From contig NZ_JAGQEE010000001.1 in the NCBI RefSeq assembly GCF_018304945.1, positions 558,001 to 622,000 of the forward strand: DNA of 64,000 bases, written 5' to 3'. This document shows, piece after piece, positions 48,723 through 57,800 of this stretch. Below the pieces are notes generated by a model that was given only the letters and a program-made list of their open reading frames with translations, ran no database searches and had not been told where the DNA came from. The DNA comes from Collimonas humicola. Lineage in GTDB: Bacteria; Pseudomonadota; Gammaproteobacteria; Burkholderiales; Burkholderiaceae_D. The position numbers and the translations under genes were made by a program. The first letter of the stretch is position 1, and the number at the start of each line of letters is the position of its first letter.

Positions 48723-50696
48723 ATGCAACATACCAACAACAAATTTGCCGCAGGCCGCAAGCTCGACGTCATCTGCATCGGCCGCCTGGCGGTCGACCTG
48801 TATGCGCAGCAGATCGGCGCGCCGCTGGCCGATGTCGCCAGCTTCGCCAAGTACCTGGGCGGCTCGTCCGCCAACATCGCATTCGGCTGCGCCCGGCTGG
48901 GCTTGAAATCGGCGATGCTGGCGCGGGTCGGCGATGAACACAACGGCCAGTTCCTGACCGCGGCGCTGGCGGCGGAAGGTTGCGATGTCAGCCATGTCAC
49001 GGTCGATCCGGAACGGCTGACGGCGCTGGTGATGCTGGGCCTGAAGGATAAAGACACCTTCCCCTTGATTTTCTATCGCGACAACTGCGCCGACATGGCG
49101 CTGGCGGAAGAGGATATCGACGAAGCGTTCATCGCCTCGAGCAAGGCGCTGCTGATTACCGGGACCCATTTCTCCACCGGGCAGGTGCATCGCAGCGCCA
49201 GCCTGGCATTGGACTACGCCCGGCGCCATGACGTCCGCACGGTACTGGATATCGACTACCGCCCGGTGCTGTGGGGGCTGACGCAAAAGGGCGACGGCGA
49301 AACCCGTTTCATTGCGAATGATGGCGTCACCGCCCATTTGCAAGGCATCTTGCCGAAGTTCGACCTGGTGGTCGGCACCGAAGAGGAGTTCATGATCGCC
49401 GGCGGCGGCCAGGACATCATCGCCTCGCTGCGGGCGGTGCGGGCGATCAGCCAGGCGACGCTGGTGGTCAAGCGCGGGCCGCTTGGCTGCGCCGTAATCC
49501 ATGGCGCGATCCCGGCAGCGCTGGACCAGGCTTTCAATTACAAAGGCGTGCAAGTCGAGGTGCTGAACGTGCTGGGCGCCGGCGACGCCTTTCTCTCCGG
49601 CTTTTTGAAAGGCTGGCTGAATAACGAAGACGACGAAAGCTGCTGCCGCTACGCCAACGCGTGCGGCGCGCTGGTGGTGTCGCGCCATGCCTGTGCGCCG
49701 GCGATGCCGACGCCGGTCGAGCTGGCCTATTTCCTGGAACACGCCGAGCGCATGCAGCGGCCCGACCAGGATGCGCATTTGCAGCGCTTGCACCGGGTCA
49801 CCGTGCCGCGCAAGGCATGGAGCGAGGTCAACGTGTTCGCCTTCGATCATCGCAATCAGTTCTTCGAGCTGGCGCGCGAATTTGGCGGCGGCGCCAGCGA
49901 AGCGCGCCTGCCGCAGCTGAAGCAGTTATTGGTGCAAGCGGTGGCCGCCACCGAGCAAGCGCTGGGCCTGCAAGGGAAGATTGGCATCCTGGCGGACGAC
50001 CGCTATGGCCAGGACGCCTTGAATGCCGCCAGCGGGCGCGGCTGGTGGGTTGGCCATGCGGTCGAGCTGCCGCTTTCCAATCCGCTTCAATTCGATTACG
50101 GCAGGTCGATCGGCTCGCATCTGCTGAGCTGGCCGAAGGAACATGTCGTCAAATGCCTGGTGCAGTTCCATCCGGACGATGTGGTTGAAAAGCGCCTGGA
50201 ACAGGAAGCGCAAATCCGCGCCCTGTACAACGCGGTGCAGGTCAGCGGCCATGAACTGTTGCTGGAAATTATCCCGCCCAAGGATTTGCCGAAAGCAGAT
50301 GATACGGTGCTGCGCGCCATCAAGCGCCTGTATAACCTGGGCATTTATCCGGAGTGGTGGAAACTGGAATCGATGTCGGAAGGGCAATGGGATGCGATCG
50401 ACCGCCTGATCGCCGAGCGCGATCCGTATTGCCGCGGCGTGGTGCTGCTGGGACTGGCGGCGCCGGTCGAGGAACTGGCTGCCGGCTTCCGCGCCTCGCG
50501 GCATAGCAAGACTTGCCGCGGGTTCATGGTCGGCCGGACGATTTTCCATGAGCCGTCTAAACTCTGGCTGCAGGGACAGATCGATGACGCCACCCTGATT
50601 CAGCAAGTGCGGACCACATTCGAGCGGCTGATCGGCGTCTGGCGCGACAGCCGCAGCAAAGGCGGCAACGGCAATCAACAGGAGCGGGCGGCATGA
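48723..50696 (+). CDS. iolC: 5-dehydro-2-deoxygluconokinase fused to DUF2090 domain
   Basis: A 657-aa fusion. The first ~330 residues are a PfkB-family kinase (KYLGGSSANIAFGCARLG at the sugar site; NVLGAGDAFLSGFLKGW with the catalytic Asp) that phosphorylates 5-keto-2-deoxygluconate. The remaining ~300 residues (from about FAFDHRNQFFELA) are a DUF2090 domain, thought to resemble class I aldolases. Since no separate iolJ aldolase is in the locus, the fused part may supply the next step; this is an inference. The stop overlaps iolD by 4 nt. Confidence 0.93.
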   Translation: MQHTNNKFAAGRKLDVICIGRLAVDLYAQQIGAPLADVASFAKYLGGSSANIAFGCARLGLKSAMLARVGDEHNGQFLTAALAAEGCDVSHVTVDPERLTALVMLGLKDKDTFPLIFYRDNCADMALAEEDIDEAFIASSKALLITGTHFSTGQVHRSASLALDYARRHDVRTVLDIDYRPVLWGLTQKGDGETRFIANDGVTAHLQGILPKFDLVVGTEEEFMIAGGGQDIIASLRAVRAISQATLVVKRGPLGCAVIHGAIPAALDQAFNYKGVQVEVLNVLGAGDAFLSGFLKGWLNNEDDESCCRYANACGALVVSRHACAPAMPTPVELAYFLEHAERMQRPDQDAHLQRLHRVTVPRKAWSEVNVFAFDHRNQFFELAREFGGGASEARLPQLKQLLVQAVAATEQALGLQGKIGILADDRYGQDALNAASGRGWWVGHAVELPLSNPLQFDYGRSIGSHLLSWPKEHVVKCLVQFHPDDVVEKRLEQEAQIRALYNAVQVSGHELLLEIIPPKDLPKADDTVLRAIKRLYNLGIYPEWWKLESMSEGQWDAIDRLIAERDPYCRGVVLLGLAAPVEELAAGFRASRHSKTCRGFMVGRTIFHEPSKLWLQGQIDDATLIQQVRTTFERLIGVWRDSRSKGGNGNQQERAA

Positions 50697-52564
50697 GCAC
50701 TTACGGCAAAACCATCCGCCTGACCATGGCGCAAGCGCTGGTGCGTTACCTGGCGGCCCTGCGCGTGGCTACCGACGATGGCGAAGCAGCGCTGTTCGGC
50801 GGCGTCTTCTCGATTTTCGGTCACGGCAATGTGGCGGGACTGGGCGAGGCCCTGTATCAGCACCGGGAGCAGTTGCCGACCTATCGGGCGCATAACGAAC
50901 AAGCCATGGCGCACGCCGCCATTGCCTACGCCAAGGCGCATATGCGGCGGCGCATGATGGCGGTCACCAGTTCGATCGGGCCGGGCGCCACCAACCTGTT
51001 GACCGCGGCGGCGCTGGCGCATGTCAACCGCTTGCCGGTGCTGCTGCTGCCGGGCGATATATTTGTCTCGCGGCGGCCGGATCCTGTGCTGCAGCAGGTC
51101 GAGAATTTCCAGGATGGCGGCATTTCCGCCAACGATGCCTTCAAGCCGCTGTCGCGCTATTTCGACCGCATCTATTACCCGGAGCAGCTGCTGAGCGCAT
51201 TGCCGCGCGCGATCCAGGTGCTGACCGATGCCGCCCAGTGCGGACCGGTGACATTGGCTCTGCCGCAGGATGTCCAGGCCATGGCTTACGATTATCCGGT
51301 GGAATTCTTTGCGCCGCGGACTGTCAGGTTCCGTGCGCAAGCACCGGCGGCGGACGAATTGCAGGCGGCGCTGACGTTGCTGAAGAACGCCCGCCAGCCG
51401 CTGATCGTCGCCGGCGGCGGCGTGCTGTACGGCGAAGCGACCGAAGCGCTGCGCAGTTTCGCGGAAAAGCACGGCGTGCCGGTGGCGGAAACCCAGGCCG
51501 GCAAGGGCGCCTTGGCCTGGCGCCATCCCTTGCAGCTGGGCGCGCTTGGCGTCACCGGTTCGCCGGCGGCCAATCTGCTGGCCGGCAAGGCCGACGTGGT
51601 GATCGCGATAGGCACCCGGCTGCAGGATTTCACGACCGGCTCGCACTCGCTGTTCGGCCAGGCTAAACTTCTCAGCATCAACGTCAATGCGGTCGACGCC
51701 ATCAAATGGCAGGGTACGCCGATGCTGTCCGATGCGCGCCTTGGCCTGGCGGCCTTGTCGCATGGCTTGCAGGACTGGCGCGCCAGCGCTGCCTGGCATG
51801 CGCTGGCGCTGGAACAGGCCAACAGCTGGCGCAGCACGGTCGACTGGATCACCAGCCAGCGCGAAGTCAGCGCACCGGCGCTACCGTATGACGGCGAGGT
51901 GATCGGCGCGGTGCAGCGCTCCAGCATCGATTCAACCGTGCATGACATCGTGGTGTGCGCCGCCGGCACCTTGCCGGCCGAATTGCACAAGTTGTGGCGC
52001 ACTTCGACGCCGGGCGGCTATCACGTCGAGTACGGCTATTCCTGCATGGGTTATGAAATCGCCGGCGGCCTCGGGGTCAAGCTGGCGCAGCCGGACCGCG
52101 ATGTAATCGTGATGGTGGGCGACGGCAGCTATCTGATGATGAACTCGGAAATCGCCACCTCGGTCATGCTGGACCGCAAGCTGATCATCGTGGTGCTGGA
52201 CAACCGCGGCTACGGCTGCATCAACCGCCTGCAGCAAGCCTGCGGCGGCGCGCCGTTCAACAATATGCTGGAAGACTGCCTGCAGGGGCCGCTGGGCGCG
52301 CCGGCCATCGATTTCGCCGCGCATGCCCGTTCGCTCGGGGCGCTGGCTGAAAACGTCAAGACCATCGCCCAGCTGGAGGCCGCCATGCAAAGGGCGCGCG
52401 CCGCCGACCGCACCTACCTGGTGTGCATCGATACCGATCCGGCCCGCACCACCGAAGAAGGCGGCTGCTGGTGGGAAGTGGCGGTGCCGGAAGTGTCGCA
52501 GCGCCCGCAGGTGCAAGCGGCGCGGGCAGAGTACGAGCAGGCCCGGCAGCGGCAAAAAGTGTAG
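50693..52564 (+). CDS. iolD: 3D-(3,5/4)-trihydroxycyclohexane-1,2-dione hydrolase
   Basis: A 623-aa thiamine-diphosphate enzyme that opens the inositol ring. The N-terminal Pyr domain has FGHGNVAGLGEAL and the Glu-containing RAHNEQAMAHAA; the C-terminal PP domain has the ThDP motif GDGSYLMMNSEI...DNRGYG. Length matches the family (about 620-640 aa). It is coupled to iolC and followed by iolE. Confidence 0.95.
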   Translation: MSTYGKTIRLTMAQALVRYLAALRVATDDGEAALFGGVFSIFGHGNVAGLGEALYQHREQLPTYRAHNEQAMAHAAIAYAKAHMRRRMMAVTSSIGPGATNLLTAAALAHVNRLPVLLLPGDIFVSRRPDPVLQQVENFQDGGISANDAFKPLSRYFDRIYYPEQLLSALPRAIQVLTDAAQCGPVTLALPQDVQAMAYDYPVEFFAPRTVRFRAQAPAADELQAALTLLKNARQPLIVAGGGVLYGEATEALRSFAEKHGVPVAETQAGKGALAWRHPLQLGALGVTGSPAANLLAGKADVVIAIGTRLQDFTTGSHSLFGQAKLLSINVNAVDAIKWQGTPMLSDARLGLAALSHGLQDWRASAAWHALALEQANSWRSTVDWITSQREVSAPALPYDGEVIGAVQRSSIDSTVHDIVVCAAGTLPAELHKLWRTSTPGGYHVEYGYSCMGYEIAGGLGVKLAQPDRDVIVMVGDGSYLMMNSEIATSVMLDRKLIIVVLDNRGYGCINRLQQACGGAPFNNMLEDCLQGPLGAPAIDFAAHARSLGALAENVKTIAQLEAAMQRARAADRTYLVCIDTDPARTTEEGGCWWEVAVPEVSQRPQVQAARAEYEQARQRQKV

Positions 52565-52597
52565 CAATAAAAGTGTGACGATCAGCGAAAGAAGACG

Positions 52598-53524
52598 ATG
52601 ACAAAACCATTTAACGTAAAGATCGGCATCAACCCGATTTCCTGGATGAACGACGATTTGCCGTCGCTGGGCGGCGAGACGCCGCTGGAAACGGCCTTGT
52701 CCGAGGGCGCGCAGATCGGCTATCGCGGCTTCGAACTGGGCAACAAGTTTCCCAAGGAACCGGCGGCATTGGCCGCGGTGCTGGGCAAATATAATCTGGA
52801 ATGCGTCTCAGGCTGGTATTCCGGCCGCCTGGGGACCGGCACGGTGGAAGAGGAAATCGCCGCGGTCGGGCCGCATCTGCGGCTGCTGGCGGAAAACGGT
52901 TCCAGGGTGATGGTGTATGGCGAGGTTGCCAATGCCATCCAGGGGCGGCCGGACCCGCTGTACAAGCGCCCGCGCTTCCTCAGCGAGCCCGAGTGGCGGC
53001 AATACGCCGACAAGCTGACGGCGTTTGCGCATTTTACCTTGTCGCACGGGGTGCGCCTGTCTTACCACCATCACATGGGCGCCTACGTCGAGACGCCCGC
53101 CGATGTCGACCGTTTGATGGCGCTGACCGGTCCTGAGGTCGGCTTGCTGTTCGACAGCGGCCATATCACCTTTGCCGGCGGCGACCCGCTGGCCGTCCTG
53201 GAAAAACATATAGATCGCGTGTCGCATGTGCATTGCAAGGATGTGCGGCCGGCAGTGGTGAAGATGGCGCGCAACGGCAACTGGAGCTTTTTGCAAGCCG
53301 TGATCAACGGCGCCTTCACGGTGCCGGGCGACGGCGCCATCGATTTCGACGGCCTGTTGCGAGTGCTGCATCGGCATGATTATCAAGGCTGGCTGGTGGT
53401 GGAGGCAGAGCAGGATCCGGCGGTGGCGCCAAGCTATCAATACGCCGACATGGGCTATCGCCATCTGGCAGCGCTGGTGCGCGAGATCGAAGCCGGCGCC
53501 AGGCCGCAGCAGGAGGCCGCATGA
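52598..53524 (+). CDS. iolE: myo-inosose-2 dehydratase
   Basis: A 308-aa TIM-barrel enzyme that dehydrates 2-keto-myo-inositol. Family marks are GINPISWMNDDLPSLGG at the start, YHHHMGAYVET and LFDSGHITFAGGDP with metal-binding residues, and HCKDVRP. It overlaps iolB by 4 nt. Confidence 0.94.
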   Translation: MTKPFNVKIGINPISWMNDDLPSLGGETPLETALSEGAQIGYRGFELGNKFPKEPAALAAVLGKYNLECVSGWYSGRLGTGTVEEEIAAVGPHLRLLAENGSRVMVYGEVANAIQGRPDPLYKRPRFLSEPEWRQYADKLTAFAHFTLSHGVRLSYHHHMGAYVETPADVDRLMALTGPEVGLLFDSGHITFAGGDPLAVLEKHIDRVSHVHCKDVRPAVVKMARNGNWSFLQAVINGAFTVPGDGAIDFDGLLRVLHRHDYQGWLVVEAEQDPAVAPSYQYADMGYRHLAALVREIEAGARPQQEAA

Positions 53525-54315
53525 GATTGCTGGTCAAGGGGCAACCACAGGGGCGGGAAATCGTCAGCGTCACGCCGCAATCGGCGAACTGGAAATTCGT
53601 CGGCTTCGCTGCCTACCGGCTGGCGCCGGAAGAGCGGATCCGCCTTGATAGCGCCGAGCGCGAAATCTGCATCGTGGTGTTGCGCGGCGTTGTCAGCGTG
53701 CAGGCAGGCGGCCATGCCTGGAAGGAGATCGGCGAACGTGATAGCGTATTTGATCCGGTTTCGCCTTATTCAGTGTACGTGCCGCGCCGCCATGTGGTGA
53801 CTGTCAGCGCGCATAAAGATGCTGAAATCGCTGTCTGCAGCGCGCCGGGAAGCAGCGACCGGGATGCGCGCCTGATCGAGCCGGGCTTGGCGACGCGTTC
53901 AGTGCGCGGGCACGGCAGCAACACGCGCTATGTCTGCGATATCCTGCCGCAAACGGAAGCAGCAGATCATTTGCTGGTGGTGGAGGTGGTGACGCCAGCC
54001 GGGCATTCCTCCAGTTATCCGCCGCACAAGCACGATACCGATAACCTGCCGCAGGAAAGCTTCCTCGAAGAGACTTATTACCATCGCCTCAATCCATCGC
54101 AGGGGTTCGCCTTCCAGCGGGTATATACCGACGACCGTTCGCTGGACGAAGCGATGGCGGTCGAGAACCACGATGTGGTCATGGTGCCGCGCGGTTACCA
54201 TCCGGTGGTGGCGCCGCATGGCTACGACAGCTATTACCTGAACGTGATGGCCGGCCCCAAGCGTGAATGGCATTTCAAAAACGACCCGGCGCATGAATGG
54301 ATGTTGGTCAAATGA
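53521..54315 (+). CDS. iolB: 5-deoxy-glucuronate isomerase
   Basis: A 264-aa double cupin that converts 5-deoxyglucuronate to 5-keto-2-deoxygluconate. The second cupin carries the metal-binding pattern SSYPPHKHD...EETYYHRLNPSQGF and the late HPVVAPHGYDSYYLN. It is the last gene of the locus; no clear terminator follows, only a 23-nt tandem repeat. iolA (methylmalonate-semialdehyde dehydrogenase) is not adjacent. Confidence 0.94.
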   Translation: MRLLVKGQPQGREIVSVTPQSANWKFVGFAAYRLAPEERIRLDSAEREICIVVLRGVVSVQAGGHAWKEIGERDSVFDPVSPYSVYVPRRHVVTVSAHKDAEIAVCSAPGSSDRDARLIEPGLATRSVRGHGSNTRYVCDILPQTEAADHLLVVEVVTPAGHSSSYPPHKHDTDNLPQESFLEETYYHRLNPSQGFAFQRVYTDDRSLDEAMAVENHDVVMVPRGYHPVVAPHGYDSYYLNVMAGPKREWHFKNDPAHEWMLVK

Positions 54316-54349
54316 CGAGCGGAGCAGGGCTGGCGGGGAGCTTGCGGTA

Positions 54350-54395
54350 ATTTGATTCCGACCCCAATTATTATTTGACTCCGACCCCAATTATT
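54350..54395 (+). repeat. two directly abutting 23-nt repeats
   Basis: Copies at 54350-54372 and 54373-54395 differ at one position (T/C) and contain the core TCCGACCCCAATTATT. A 10-nt inverted copy of the ATTATTTGAC part is at 54410-54419. Similar sequences are often seen beside REP-associated transposase remnants in proteobacteria; no transposase gene is present here. Confidence 0.7.
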
Positions 54396-54508
54396 TTTTT
54401 ATTGCTGCCGTCAAATAATTTTGCAAACTTTGATTGACCAAAGCTATCGAGTTGCCTTATGATTCTGTCTTCGCGATTGCAGCAAGTCTTACGGGGCTTC
54501 GCAGTTTA

Positions 54509-54593
54509 GCCCACGTGGCGGAATTGGTAGACGCGCATGGTTCAGGTCCATGTGCCGCAAGGTGTGGGGGTTCGAGTCCCTCCGTGGGCACCA
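54509..54593 (+). tRNA. tRNA-Leu (anticodon CAG)
   Basis: A complete 85-nt tRNA including the encoded CCA. Acceptor arms GCCCACG/CGTGGGC pair, the D-arm GGCGGAATTGGTAGACGC is typical of leucine tRNAs, the anticodon loop TTCAGGT gives CAG (54543-54545), a short variable arm follows (class II), and the T-loop reads GGTTCGAGTCCC. Confidence 0.95.
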
Positions 54594-54618
54594 GGAAACT
54601 GGTGTGAGAAGTGTAGAG

Positions 54619-54654
54619 AAACCGCATAAACAGTTATGTTTATGCGGTTTTTTT
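54619..54654 (+). terminator. intrinsic terminator after tRNA-Leu
   Basis: AAACCGCATAAAC and GTTTATGCGGTTT form a 13-bp stem with a 6-nt loop and a run of seven T. It lies 26 nt behind the tRNA. The remaining ~170 nt to the stop of the minus-strand gene show nothing further. Confidence 0.88.
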
Positions 54655-54825
54655 GTTTTCCGGGTACTGGATTGTTTGCTGCGGGAGTGCGGACAAAGGC
54701 TGTCGCGAGATGATGCCGCGGTGGAAAACACCGCCGGCCGATAACTTTGCTGCTGGCAGCCGAAGGGCGCCAGCAGCTGTTCGCCATTCACCGGCGCCGC
54801 AATGCCGGGTGCTTGATTTCCATGG

Positions 54826-57800
54826 TCAGATCCGGGCCGGCGCCGCTGGACAGCCGCGCCAGTTGGAGCCGGGCGGGATGGCTTCGCCCTTCATGACCAG
54901 GGTCAGCGCCCCCAGCTTGGCGTTGTCGCCCACGGTGGCGCCATACAGTACAAAGCTGCGGGGGCCCATGTAGACGCGGCTGCCGATGTTGACCTGGTCG
55001 ATTTTCATGACCCGGTCTTCGAACAGGTGGGTCTGCGGGCAGGCCTGGGCGTTGAGCTCGCTGTAGTCGCCGATGCTGACGCAATCGAATTCAGTAATGT
55101 CGGTGGTGTTCATGTACACGCCGCGGCCTATGCGGCAGCCCAGCAGGTTGAACGCCAGCGGCAGCCATGGCGTGCCGCGCAGATAGTTCATGAAATTGGG
55201 AATGGCAATCCCTTCATACAGATTGGTCACGCCTTCCGACAGCCAGACGAACGGCGTCCACATCGGCACGCTGCGTTTCTTGTAGCGTCCCAGCAGCAGC
55301 CACTTGAGGGCGGCGATGAAGATGAAGGTGCCGATGCCGTACAGCAGCCCGGCGCTGGTCAGCAATGAAACGACTTCGCCCCACTGGCCGGCGCCGGCCA
55401 GCGGCATCAGGTTCAGCACCACGGTGTAGCCGACCGCGATCACGATGGCATGCGGCGAAACGATGCGGAAGCCCTCGACCAGCGCGCGCCCCAGGCGCCG
55501 CCGGCGCGACGGCCGGAACGTCAGGTGCTCGGGGAAGCCGCTGGTTTCTTCGCGCGCCGGCAGGTTGATCGGCGGCGAACCGAGCCAGGTGTCGCCCGGC
55601 TGCATGCGGTTGTTGTCCGGCACCCGCGAGTGCACGCCGATCAGGACGTTTTCCGGCAGGATGGTGCCATCCGGCACGTAGGCGCCGTTGCCGACGAAGC
55701 TGCGGCGCGAGATCACGGTGGGCTTCATGGTGATCCAGCCGCCGTCGATCTGTTCGTCGCCCAGCAGGACGGCGTCGGCAATGAAAGTATCGTCGCCCAG
55801 CGTCAGCATGTCAGGCACCACGCCGAGCGCGGTCGAGATTTCGGCATGGCGGCCGATTTTCGCGCCCAGCAGGCGGTACCAGAGCGGCGCATACACCGTC
55901 GCATACACGCCATGCAGTACGCTCAGGCTGGATTCCTGGATCTGGTTGACCAGCCATTTGCTGCAATACACATTGCTGCGCACCGGCCAGCTGCCGGCGC
56001 GCATGCGCGGCAGCAGGCTCCAGCGGATGCCGGCCGAGAGCAGGGCGGTGCAGACGATCAGGATAGCGGTCGCGGGGAAAGCCAGCACAAAGTATTTGGC
56101 CAGCTGGAAGGCAACATTGTTGCTTTGCAGCCAGGGGAACATTTCGGTGTCGTCCAGCCAGTCGATCAGGATGAAGCTGGGGAACACCGGCATGAAGAAC
56201 AGGGTGGTGATCAGCAGGGCGCCGAACAGGAAGAAGGCTGACTCGCCCATCTGGCGCAGGCGCGTGACCGGCGGCCGCGGCTGCTTGCTGTCCGGGTCGA
56301 AAGCGCCGGCATCGCGCGCCGGCGAGCCGGTCCAGATGCGCCTGGCGGGAACCGACTGGCCTTCGCTCAGGGCGGTCTGGCCTTCCAGGTGGCCGAAAGC
56401 GCCGACCCGGGTGTCGCCTTCCAGCACCACATACGAGCCGACGCAGCTTTCCCGCTCCAGGGTGATGCTGCCGAGCAGCAGCTCGCCATGCTCGACCCGG
56501 GCGTTTTCAAAATTGACGGCATTGCCGACGCTGACGCCGTCCTCGATCACCAGCAGGTCGTGCGCGCGCAAGGTCATGGACCCGATGATGACTTCCGAAC
56601 CGATCTTCGCGCCCAGTGCGCGCAGCCACCAGCTGTACAGCGTCGAGCCGCTCAGCAGATAGGCCGGCGCGGCTTCGATCAGGCGGTCCGCCAGCCACCA
56701 GCGATAGTAGACCATGCCCCAGAGCGGATAGCGGCCGGGTTTCAGGCGGCCGGCGATCAGCCATTTGGCGGCGATCGCAATGCCGAATTCGAACAAGGTC
56801 GCCAGCAGGAACACCAGCACCGACACCGCGATCGCGCGCGCGATCGAATCGCCCGGATCGCCGGTGAAGAAGTGGTAAGTAAAGAATGGCGCCAGCCATT
56901 GCATCATGCGCATCGCCACCAGCCAGGGCACCGCGGCCGCTTGCGCCGCGCCGCATACCCAGCGCTTGAAATCGGAGGGTGCGGTCCAGCTGGTGTCGAC
57001 GCCGATGCCGGCCAGCGGCGGCTCCGCCAGTGCCTGGGCGATGCGGCCGACGGTGCGGTTGAGGTAGATGTCGCGCACCGTCACATGGGCGAAGGCCGGA
57101 TCGGCGCGCAGGGCGGAGGCGAGCTTGGCCGCGAACAGCGAGTGGCCGCCAAGATCGTTGAAAAAATCGGCGCTGCGCAGGATAGGCTGGCCGGGGAAGA
57201 GCTTGTTCAATGCCGCGAACAAGGCGATTTCGGCCGGCGTTTCGGGAACGTCGGCGTCGCCGCCCGCTGCCAGAGGGGCGGCCAGCGGCCTTGCCTTGAG
57301 CGCCTTGCGGTCGATCTTGCCGGAGGTCAGGCGCGGCATTTCCGTCATCGCTTCAAAGAAGCCCGGCACCATATAGGGCGGCAGGCGTTCGCCGAGGGCA
57401 GCGCGCAAGGCGGCTGGCGCTACGTCGGCGCCGCTTTCCGGCACGATGAATGCGATCAGCTGGTCGATGCCGTCTTCCTGGCGCAGCACCACCGCGACGG
57501 TGCCGACGCCCGGCTGGCGCGCCAGCACTTCTTCGATTTCACCCAGTTCGACGCGAAAGCCGCGGATCTTGACCTGGTCGTCGGTACGCCCCAGGCATTG
57601 GACGCGGCCGTCGGTTTCGATCCGCGCCAGGTCGCCGGTACGGTACAGGCGTCGGTCATGTTCGCTGGCGGACCACGGGTTGGCCAGGAATTTTTCGGCG
57701 CTCAGCTCCGGGCGGCCGAGATAGCCTTCGGCGACGCCGGGGCCGGTAATGCACAGCTCGCCGACTTCGCCGCGCGGCAGCAAGGTCAGGCCGTGCTCGA

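Noticed and set aside
54509-54593. tRNA-Leu as attachment site of an integrated element
   Set aside because: No integrase gene and no second copy of the tRNA 3' end were found in the window; the downstream genes have normal composition.
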